Below, piece by piece: positions 33,821 through 40,268 of a DNA stretch of 40,268 nucleotides. The first letter of the stretch is position 1. Every line of letters starts with the position of its first letter. This DNA comes from an uncultured Acidobacteriia bacterium. GTDB lineage: Bacteria; Acidobacteriota; Terriglobia; Bryobacterales; Bryobacteraceae. Location: NCBI GenBank assembly GCA_903900705.1, contig CAIUOG010000037.1:1-40268 (forward strand). Reading direction: 5' to 3'. The translations under genes were made by a program, and so were the position numbers. The notes beneath the pieces were generated by a model that had not been told where the DNA came from, did no database searches, and saw only the letters and a list, made by a program, of their open reading frames with translations.

Positions 33821-36600
33821 TTTTCTCCGGCAACCAGAACATTGCGATTGACGCAAGTACGCCGCCCGCTGTGCTGGCGTCCGGCAGTGCGGTGGTGTTT
33901 GCGGTGGATCAGCAATCGGGCGAGCGCATCCACCTGTTCTCGATTGAGCCGGGGGACGCGATTCTGCCGGTTTCGAACCCGGCGGGGTCCGGCTGGGATC
34001 TGGTGGCCGTGCCCCTCGAAATCAGCGAGGTGGAACCACGCGAGCCCACGGTGTTCGCGCGTGAAAACTGGCTGACGCGGCTGGGGGAGGCCCTGCGGGT
34101 GTTCTGCCCGCCGGGCGAGATCCGGATGGCCGAGCCGGGGATGTTGATATTACCGCGAGGGAAGCGGGTCGCGATCGACGCGGGACTGATTTATGTCCGG
34201 CTGGATCTGGCGGGCGGGCGGCTGGCCGGAACGGCGATTCCGGAAGGCGAAACGCTGGCGCTCGTACCCGGCCTGTGGCTCGAACCGGACGGCGACGGCC
34301 CTGATCCGGAAGCGGAATGGACGGTGCTGCAGTCACCGCCACCGGACGCGGCGGACACGCTGCGCAAGACGCTGGACCTGGTGATCACAGCATTTCTGCA
34401 GGTGCTGGGCGACGTGCGGCGGCGCAGGCGGGATGAGGATCGGCGACGCCTGGCCGAGAGGCGGCGCATGGAAGCCCGGATGATGCGCACGGCGGTTCAG
34501 GCGCTTTCGGGCGGAAGCGGGCAGGATGGGGCGGAGGTAGAGACGGTCCCGGATCCGCTGGAAGCGGCGGTGCGCGCGGTGGCGGCTGCGCTGTGCGTGA
34601 AGCTGCGGCCCGCGCCCGAAGGCAGCAGGAATGTGGAAAGGCTGCGGGCGTTGTGCGAAGCCTCCGGCCTTCGAACACGGATGGTCCTGCTTTCCGGCGA
34701 GTGGTGGAGACAGGAAAACGGACCGCTGCTGGCATGGCGTGAAGATGGCGCGCCGGTGGCGCTGTTGCCGCTGCGGACCGGCTTTTTCGGAAGGCCCCGC
34801 TATGAGATTTTCGACCCCGCCGCCGGTACCCGCGAACGCGCCACGGCGGAAAGCTCCGCCGGGCTGAATGCTTTCGCCCGCATGCTTTACCGTCCGCTGC
34901 CGCAGGATCTTTCCAGCCTGAACCTGATCCGCTACCTGCTGGCGGAGCGGCGGGGCGATATCCGGACCATCGTGCTGGCGGGCATTGCGGCTTCCGCGCT
35001 GGGCATGGCTGCGCCGCAGGGCGCGGCGATTCTGATCGGCCAGGCGATTCCGGATGCGGATTCGGGCATGGTGTGGCAGGTGGCGGCCGGAATGGTGGCC
35101 GCGGCGTTCGGCTCTGCCCTGTTTCTGCTGGCCCAGTCTGTCGCGACCTTGCGCGCGCAGAGTTCGGCCTTCCAGACGCTGCAGTGCGGGGTCTGGGACT
35201 ATCTGCTGCGGCTGAGCCCCGCGTATTTCCGGGGCTTCACGGTGGGGCAACTGCGCATGCGGGCGGACGCGGTGACGCGCATTCACCAGATGCTCACGGC
35301 GGATTCGCTGCGCTCCCTGCTGGCGGGCGTCACTTCTTTCCTGACGCTGGCGCTGATGTTCTGGTACAGCCCCGCGCTGGCGCTGATCGCGCTCACGAGC
35401 GGGCTGGTGGTGGTGGCCGTGACGTGGTTCGGCGTGCGGGCGCTCTACCGTGTGCAGTCTGAATGGCAGAACGTGGATGAGATTCTGTCCGGCCTGGTGT
35501 TGCAGTCTATCAACGCCGTGTCGAAGCTGCGCGTGGCGGGCGCCGCGAACCGGGCCTTTACCCAGTGGGCGTTCGAATACAGCCGCAAACAACGGCTGAG
35601 CATTGAGATCCGGACGATTCGCGACCGAGTGCGCATCGTGAATATGACGATGCCCGCGCTGGCAACTGCGCTGGGCTTCCTGTGGCTGCTGAGCACAAAG
35701 ATCGCGCTGGGCCCTTTTCTGGCCTGCAATGCCGCGCTGACCTCGTTTCTGGGAGCGGTCACGGCCGCGGGTGACACGTGCGCCGGCCTTGTACTTGCCG
35801 CGAATCTCTGGCAGCGGATGCGCACCATTCTGGAGGCAAGGCCGGAGATCCGAAGTTCCAGCACGCATCCCGGCAAACTGCGCGGGGCCATCGCCGTCGA
35901 AAGCCTGACGTTCCGGTACCGCGACGATGGTCCGCTGATTCTGGACAGCGTTTCGGTAAGAGCCGAACCGGGCGAATGCATCGCGCTGACAGGGCCATCG
36001 GGCAGTGGCAAATCCACACTGCTGAACCTGCTGCTGCGGTTTGAAATTCCGCAATCCGGCGCGATTTATCTGGATGGGCGCGAGCTTTCGAGCCTGGACA
36101 TTGGCGCGGTGCGCGGGCAGATCGGCGTGGTGACGCAGGATGGGCGCGTGATGGCGGGGTCTGTGTTCGAGAACATCTGTACGGGTGGGGTTCGCACGAT
36201 GGATGACGCGTGGGAGGCGGCGCGCGCGGCCGGCATGGCGGAGGATATTGAGGCGATGCCGATGGGGATGCACACCGTGGTTTCCGAGGGGGGCGGCAAT
36301 CTCTCCGGCGGACAGCGGCAGCGACTGCTCATCGCGCGGGCGCTGGTGCTGAAGCCTTCGATTCTGATCTTCGATGAGGCCACCAGTGCGCTCGACAACC
36401 GAACACAGGCCGTCGTAACGGAGAGTCTGAAGCGCATGAAGGCCACACGGATTCTGGTGGCGCACCGGTTGAGCACCATCCGGACGGCGGACCGGATTTA
36501 CGTGATCGAGAAGGGCCGCGTGGTGCAGGAAGGCACCTACATGCAGCTGGTGGACGAGCCGGGGTTATTCCGGAATCTGGCGAGGCGGCAAACGATTTAG
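33817..36600 (+). CDS. NHLP-type export ABC transporter, second permease/ATPase subunit
   Basis: The protein has 927 residues, much longer than a simple ABC exporter. Residues 1 to about 230 are a beta-rich region with an Arg-rich segment (VRRRRRDEDRRRLAERRRMEARMM at about 204-227). Residues about 250-365 (LRALCEASGLRTRMVLL, PVALLPLRTGFFGRPRYEIFDPAAG) look like a C39 peptidase fold that has lost its catalytic Cys, as described for TIGR03797. The permease lies at about 380-670. The ATPase has GPSGSGKST near 725, LSGGQRQR near 828 and ILIFDEATSALD near 848. It probably forms a heteromeric exporter with the preceding peptidase/ATPase. The GTG start overlaps that gene's stop by 4 bp. Confidence 0.88.
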   Translation: MIFSGNQNIAIDASTPPAVLASGSAVVFAVDQQSGERIHLFSIEPGDAILPVSNPAGSGWDLVAVPLEISEVEPREPTVFARENWLTRLGEALRVFCPPGEIRMAEPGMLILPRGKRVAIDAGLIYVRLDLAGGRLAGTAIPEGETLALVPGLWLEPDGDGPDPEAEWTVLQSPPPDAADTLRKTLDLVITAFLQVLGDVRRRRRDEDRRRLAERRRMEARMMRTAVQALSGGSGQDGAEVETVPDPLEAAVRAVAAALCVKLRPAPEGSRNVERLRALCEASGLRTRMVLLSGEWWRQENGPLLAWREDGAPVALLPLRTGFFGRPRYEIFDPAAGTRERATAESSAGLNAFARMLYRPLPQDLSSLNLIRYLLAERRGDIRTIVLAGIAASALGMAAPQGAAILIGQAIPDADSGMVWQVAAGMVAAAFGSALFLLAQSVATLRAQSSAFQTLQCGVWDYLLRLSPAYFRGFTVGQLRMRADAVTRIHQMLTADSLRSLLAGVTSFLTLALMFWYSPALALIALTSGLVVVAVTWFGVRALYRVQSEWQNVDEILSGLVLQSINAVSKLRVAGAANRAFTQWAFEYSRKQRLSIEIRTIRDRVRIVNMTMPALATALGFLWLLSTKIALGPFLACNAALTSFLGAVTAAGDTCAGLVLAANLWQRMRTILEARPEIRSSSTHPGKLRGAIAVESLTFRYRDDGPLILDSVSVRAEPGECIALTGPSGSGKSTLLNLLLRFEIPQSGAIYLDGRELSSLDIGAVRGQIGVVTQDGRVMAGSVFENICTGGVRTMDDAWEAARAAGMAEDIEAMPMGMHTVVSEGGGNLSGGQRQRLLIARALVLKPSILIFDEATSALDNRTQAVVTESLKRMKATRILVAHRLSTIRTADRIYVIEKGRVVQEGTYMQLVDEPGLFRNLARRQTI

Positions 36601-36654
36601 GCAGGCGTTTTTTCGAAACCCGTTCCTTCGCGGACGGATCGAACCAGCATAGGA

Positions 36655-37674
36655 ATGCGGAACTACTTCAGTACGGGCCTTCTCACACTGGCGCTGGGGC
36701 TGTCGGTTGGGCAGGCGAACGCGCAGTTTAAGGAAATCAAAGCCGCGCCGTTTGCTCCGGCTGCGGCCCGGACGAAGATCCGTACTTTGCTGCAGGCCAC
36801 GGACGATGCGAACCGGGATCACACGGTGGCGACGTTGACGGAGTGGGTCAGCTGGTATCGGGACATTCTTGATGACGAACTGATCGCGCGCTGGAAAAGC
36901 GACGGCCGGGGAAACCTGCCGCTGATCATGAAGCCTCTGGCAGACGCGCGCGTGGCTCGCGAACTGGTTCAGTTCGCGATGACGGATGACGCCGCCCTTT
37001 CGCCCGAATTCGCACCCATGCTGGCGGATCTGATGGCGCGTTACACAGACGGCGGCAAGGTGTTTCTGGACGCGCTGCTGCCGCCCGCCAATCCAAATCT
37101 GAACGCGAAGCAGGCGGAAGCCGTCTGCCGCATCCTGCTGAACATGCCGGACACGGGGAACTGGCGCAGGAGCGCGCTCCTGATTCTGCCTCGTTACCGC
37201 CCGATAGTGGACAGCGTGCTGAAGCAGGATGCGGCGGGCACGGATGAAGAAAAGATGTACCGGGCGCTCCGCTGGCGCGCGGACCTTCGTCTGGACCCGC
37301 CGGCGCCTGTGGTCAGCCAGAAGCAAAATAAGCGGGGCCTGGTTCCCGCAGGGGCGACTCCGCAGGCGAGCCTATCCCCGACGGCGTCGGACAGCTTCAC
37401 CAACAGGCCCCACATTATCGGTTTGCCCCCGTCCGACGGTGAGTATACGGGTCCGATGTCCGGTACTTTCGAGTGGCATGGCGAGCCCATTCCGCAGAAT
37501 GGCGAATGCGTATTTCCGAACATCCCGCCGGTGCACCTCATGCTGGATTTCGACACGAAACGCTGGGATGCCAGACTCGACAATAGCGAGGGGCAGACTC
37601 AGCGGCTCGTGATGACGAACAAGAGCAAGGGGACGCAGAAGAAGCTGGTGGTGCGGTGGTCGATTGTGCCTTGA
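36655..37674 (+). CDS. Secreted protein of unknown function downstream of the exporter
   Basis: The protein has 339 residues. The N-terminus (MRNYFSTGLLTLALGLSVGQANAQ) is a signal peptide cleaved after ANA, so it uses the Sec route rather than the adjacent exporter. The middle is helical (ATLTEWVSWYRDILDDELIARW; RVARELVQFAMTDDAAL). After a Pro/Ser-rich linker at about 230-260, the last 80 residues are beta-like (GTFEWHGEPIPQNGECVFPNIPPVHLMLDF... TQKKLVVRWSIVP). I recognise no family. It lies 54 bp behind the ABC gene in the same direction, so it may belong to that transcript. A convergent gene starts 9 bp after its stop. Confidence 0.72.
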   Translation: MRNYFSTGLLTLALGLSVGQANAQFKEIKAAPFAPAAARTKIRTLLQATDDANRDHTVATLTEWVSWYRDILDDELIARWKSDGRGNLPLIMKPLADARVARELVQFAMTDDAALSPEFAPMLADLMARYTDGGKVFLDALLPPANPNLNAKQAEAVCRILLNMPDTGNWRRSALLILPRYRPIVDSVLKQDAAGTDEEKMYRALRWRADLRLDPPAPVVSQKQNKRGLVPAGATPQASLSPTASDSFTNRPHIIGLPPSDGEYTGPMSGTFEWHGEPIPQNGECVFPNIPPVHLMLDFDTKRWDARLDNSEGQTQRLVMTNKSKGTQKKLVVRWSIVP

Positions 37675-37683
37675 AGTGTTCCA

Positions 37684-38145
37684 TCAGAGCAACGGCAGAT
37701 AGACGTCCGTGATCATCTCCGCGTCCGTCACATCCGGCCCCACGTTCACGTAGTGGAAGAACAGGGGGAAGTCGCGACGCGCTTCTCCGCTGTGGGGCAG
37801 CCAGACCTCGCATAACCAGAGAGCCGCCGTCACATTTTCCCGTGAGCCGTGATGGCGCACTCTGGCGCAGCGCCCGCCGGGCAGCACCTTGCTGAGCACG
37901 CCCTGGGGATTGGGCGGCACATCGGCATCCCAGGAAACACAGAAGTCCACGCGGTACTGATCAGGCGGCGTGGTTCGGGGATCGTCATAGTGAACGCCGT
38001 AGGTTTGGTGGCGGTCCGGCGGCACGCGATTTGCTTTGCGCCAGACAATCAGTTTGGAGGCGGACTCGTACTCGCGCTCCGGCGCGCCGCGATGTTCAAC
38101 GGCGGCCACCTTCGTTTCGGTGAATTCAATAATTTCCACGTTCAT
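37684..38145 (-). CDS. GyrI-like small-molecule-binding domain protein (AraC effector-binding type)
   Basis: The protein has 153 residues. A stand-alone GyrI-like/SOUL-type fold is suggested by VEIIEFTETKVAAVEHRGAPE at the start, HQTYGVHYDDPRTTPPDQYRVDFCVSW in the middle, and GGRCARVRHHGSRENVTAALWLCEVWLPHSG...PLFFHYVN towards the end. These match the effector-binding half of AraC-type regulators such as Rob and SbmC. Without a DNA-binding domain it probably sequesters or senses a small ligand, or acts on gyrase as SbmC does. ATG 38145 has GGAG at 7-nt spacing. It is transcribed convergently to the unknown secreted protein. Confidence 0.8.
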   Translation of the reverse strand: MNVEIIEFTETKVAAVEHRGAPEREYESASKLIVWRKANRVPPDRHQTYGVHYDDPRTTPPDQYRVDFCVSWDADVPPNPQGVLSKVLPGGRCARVRHHGSRENVTAALWLCEVWLPHSGEARRDFPLFFHYVNVGPDVTDAEMITDVYLPLL

Positions 38146-38215
38146 TCAGGCACTCCGAACGGCGTAAACGATAGAGGAGACAGGAATTTCCGCACCCGGA
38201 GAATTCCGATTCCCC

Positions 38216-38231
38216 TTGGTTATCTAACCAA
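38216..38231. promoter_or_regulatory. Perfect palindrome, possible operator
   Basis: TTGGTTA-TC-TAACCAA is a perfect 7-bp dyad with a 2-nt centre in the 173-bp region between the GyrI-like gene and the secreted LamG/PKD-like gene. Its symmetry is typical of a dimer binding site. No regulator can be assigned. Confidence 0.45.
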
Positions 38232-38241
38232 AAGGCACCTT

Positions 38242-38264
38242 GTGAGAAGAGTACCAGTACTCAC
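38242..38264. promoter_or_regulatory. Second palindrome beside the first
   Basis: GAGTAC-CA-GTACTC (38249-38262) is a perfect 6-bp dyad, and it is flanked by GTGAG and CTCAC that can also pair (38242-38246 with 38260-38264). It lies 10 bp from the first palindrome, which suggests a compact control region for one or both divergent genes. Confidence 0.4.
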
Positions 38265-38307
38265 AAAATCGGATTGACGGCAGGGAAAGCCATCCTGCCG
38301 CAGAGCC

Positions 38308-38313
38308 AGGAGG
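38308..38313 (+). promoter_or_regulatory. Shine-Dalgarno site that selects a TTG start
   Basis: AGGAGG lies 5 nt before TTG 38319. The next candidate, ATG 38361, has no such site and would remove most of the signal peptide. Confidence 0.7.
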
Positions 38314-38318
38314 GCCGC

Positions 38319-40268
38319 TTGATTCTCACAAATACCACCAAAAGCACTTTGCTTCTGTCTATGATGCTGGTCGCTTTTTCATCCGCGGGTGAAGGGGTCG
38401 CCGTCGCGGGACAATCGCTCGTGCTGACACCCGGAGTAAAGATCGGACCGGTGCCGAACGCCAACATGGCGGATTCGCAGTCGTGGAGGGTAGAGTTTCA
38501 GTTGCACAGCTGGACGCTCCCCGGCGTGATGACCAATGACAGTTTGCTCTGGGGCATGAACGGAATCGGAGCCGACCTGGCGCTGGATGCGATGAACGAA
38601 CTGAGGATCTTTGACAAACGCGACAGCGTCGCCGGAGGCTCGCCCTGCGCACTTTCTCTTGCAGGGCTTTCCAACGTTTTGGTACGCGTGCAGCGCGATA
38701 CGTCAAAGATGCGCCTTGTCTGTGAACTCTGGGACAGCAGCGGCTTGAACTACCGGCAGGACTCCAAAGCGATTCTGAGTACGTTGCAGTGGCCTTATGC
38801 CGACGGACAGTTCGGAAGCGATTACACCACCGCGCAACTGGGCTTCTTCCGCATCTATAACACTGTGCTGCCCGATGCCAGCCGCCCACCGGTTACCGCA
38901 GACATCGGCAATGTCATGGATTTGAAGTTCGACGGAAATCTGAACGACAGCAGCCCGGCAGGCAACTGTTCGATGACCAGCACGACGGCGAAATATTCCG
39001 CGACTCCCGGGCTAGTGCCAACCGCCTTCCTCAAGACCGACAATGCGCCCTGGTGGTCCTCGTGGGTTTCGCTGCGGGCCGGGAAGCCCGCCACGCTTGA
39101 TGGGACCAGCAGTTTCTCGCTGGCGGACACCAGTTCTTCCGTCACCTATAAGTGGAGCCAGGTTTCCGGTCCAACCACGGTGACATGGTCAGCCACTAAT
39201 GTTGGCAAACCGGTTGTGAGGGGACTGGTCTTTGGAACTTACCGCTTTCAACTGGTAGTGACCGACGTAACTGGAAAAACAGCCACCTCCTCCCTGGATG
39301 TGGGCGCGGTAGCGACTGACGACAACGGTGTTGTGGTGCAGGCAAATCCCGCAGCCGACACGCTGTTTGGCCCCATGATCGCCTTTGGGCGCAACCCCTG
39401 GCCCTGGCAGGATCAGATGGCGCTGCACGCCTCGACCGTGCGCGCGCCGCAATTGGCCGCCATGAGCCCGCCATCCTGGAGCACCAACCTCAGCGGCACT
39501 GTGTCTTACACACCTGCGTGGGCCAGTCAAAGTGCCCAGACCAGCCTCGCGGCCCCACTCAACGCAACCGACATGACGATCCAGGTTGCCAATGCCAGCA
39601 AACTGGACCTCACCAGCCTGCCCACCATGGTGATGGTGATCAACCCTGGTGGCTGGAACTATTACGAGGAAATGCGCATCTGCTCGGCCTCAGGCAATCT
39701 GTTGACTGTTTGTTACGACGGGCGCGCCTGGCATGCGGGGCAGTATCAGGAAGTACCCTCGCCGCAAGCCTGGGCCACAGGTTCCACGTTGTATCAAATC
39801 AAGACCACCGGCAGTTCGACAAAGTTTCTGACAGACTTCTGTCCGGCCGGAGTCGGCGAGGAAGGTCAGATCATTTACTCAGCCGGGACAGTCGGCGTCA
39901 CCCCTGGCAGTGCAGCACTCACAGGAACGGGAACCAACTGGACCGGTTCACTGCAGTCACTGCGCGTCCGGATTCAGGGGACACACGCGGGCAAGGCATT
40001 CGTATTTTTTGCCGGTATTGCGAATGTGAACAGCCCGACCTCCATCACACTGACCCGGATATGGCCCGCGGATGCCGACAGGTCCACGCGCCTGACGTAC
40101 GCGGTGCTGCAGTCGAGCCGGGCGATCGTTCGTCGCTGGGTAAGACCGGATGGCACCAGCGGCCAGCAGTCGGAAGGCATCTCCTCCTGCGAGAGCAATA
40201 CGCGGATCTACCACGCGAATATCTTCTCCGCAATTATCGGGCAACAGACAGGCCAAACTTACAGCTAC
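38319..40268 (+). CDS. Large secreted protein with LamG-like and PKD-like regions (partial)
   Basis: The frame opens at TTG 38319 behind a strong AGGAGG and runs through the window edge, giving 650 residues without a stop. The signal peptide is ILTNTTKSTLLLSMMLVAFSSAGEG. Residues of about 45-195 (WRVEFQLHSWTLPG..., NELRIFDKRD, AQLGFFRIYNTVLPD) resemble a concanavalin/LamG-type fold. Residues of about 250-330 (LRAGKPATLDGTSSFSLADTSSSVTYKWSQVSGPTTV...YRFQLVVTDVTGKTATSSLDV) are a PKD-like Ig domain. The rest is beta-rich, with an Ala/Thr/Ser-rich segment at about 405-435. It is likely an outer-surface or adhesive protein. No enzymatic motif is seen in the visible part. Confidence 0.8.
   Translation, partial: MILTNTTKSTLLLSMMLVAFSSAGEGVAVAGQSLVLTPGVKIGPVPNANMADSQSWRVEFQLHSWTLPGVMTNDSLLWGMNGIGADLALDAMNELRIFDKRDSVAGGSPCALSLAGLSNVLVRVQRDTSKMRLVCELWDSSGLNYRQDSKAILSTLQWPYADGQFGSDYTTAQLGFFRIYNTVLPDASRPPVTADIGNVMDLKFDGNLNDSSPAGNCSMTSTTAKYSATPGLVPTAFLKTDNAPWWSSWVSLRAGKPATLDGTSSFSLADTSSSVTYKWSQVSGPTTVTWSATNVGKPVVRGLVFGTYRFQLVVTDVTGKTATSSLDVGAVATDDNGVVVQANPAADTLFGPMIAFGRNPWPWQDQMALHASTVRAPQLAAMSPPSWSTNLSGTVSYTPAWASQSAQTSLAAPLNATDMTIQVANASKLDLTSLPTMVMVINPGGWNYYEEMRICSASGNLLTVCYDGRAWHAGQYQEVPSPQAWATGSTLYQIKTTGSSTKFLTDFCPAGVGEEGQIIYSAGTVGVTPGSAALTGTGTNWTGSLQSLRVRIQGTHAGKAFVFFAGIANVNSPTSITLTRIWPADADRSTRLTYAVLQSSRAIVRRWVRPDGTSGQQSEGISSCESNTRIYHANIFSAIIGQQTGQTYSY

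Noticed and set aside
31583-33856. Open frame of 757 codons on the minus strand across the peptidase/ABC gene
   Set aside because: It is antisense to a gene with intact peptidase and ATPase motifs, and its translation is rich in Arg, His and Gln with no fold. High GC at third positions keeps such antisense frames open.
34333-36465. Open frame of 710 codons on the minus strand across the second ABC gene
   Set aside because: Same reason: Arg/Gln/His-rich low-complexity translation opposite a clear ABC transporter.

Overview
The window reads as chromosomal DNA from a GC-rich Acidobacteriota, most likely of the Solibacter/Bryobacter group. The best clue is the C-terminal module of the beta-helix protein at 926-3433, which looks like the Solibacter-type TIGR03437 domain. 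The ECF sigma factor paired with a TPR-bearing Ser/Thr kinase fits the same group. No tRNA, rRNA, CRISPR array, prophage or insertion sequence was seen. Nearly all of the DNA is coding. This assignment rests on recognising protein families by eye, not on a database search.

Layout. 1-900: start of a secreted TPR-like protein and a histidine phosphatase, both on the minus strand. 926-3433: large secreted beta-helix protein (+). 3420-10741 (minus): ECF sigma factor, Ser/Thr kinase with TPRs, a small protein with a histone-H1-like tail, an OGT/SPINDLY-like TPR glycosyltransferase, a PAP2-fold phosphatase and a GT8-like glycosyltransferase. These are packed with gaps of 0-61 bp and look like one regulatory and modification locus. 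10829-16446 (minus): dxr, rseP, bshC, a receiver-DUF3052 protein and a 3-methyladenine glycosylase, which form a tight housekeeping cluster. 16447-16771 is non-coding and holds unusual inverted repeats. 16772-20371: beta-hydroxyacid dehydrogenase (-), DinB protein and MATE transporter (+), and an AHSA1/ArsR pair (-). 20435-24536 (minus): amtB-glnK-glnD nitrogen-sensing operon. 24736-27204: an unknown membrane protein (+) and an exported alpha/beta hydrolase (-). 27261-27492 (minus): a small candidate gene followed by a good intrinsic terminator.

27627-37674 (+): a GlgX-type debranching enzyme, then a cyclic-nucleotide-binding-fold protein, an HlyD-type secretion protein, a C39 peptidase/ABC exporter and a second ABC exporter. 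The last three match the NHLP/NHLM RiPP (bacteriocin) export machinery. A secreted protein of unknown function follows. No leader-peptide precursor or maturation enzyme is visible, so the cargo is unknown. 37684-38145 (-): GyrI-like domain protein. 38319 to the window end (+): a large secreted LamG/PKD-like protein, truncated by the window edge.

The two places most likely to hold something undescribed are the sigma/kinase/small protein/OGT/PAP2/GT8 array (3420-10741) and the orphan NHLP-type exporter with its degenerate CRP-fold partner and unknown secreted neighbour (29724-37674).
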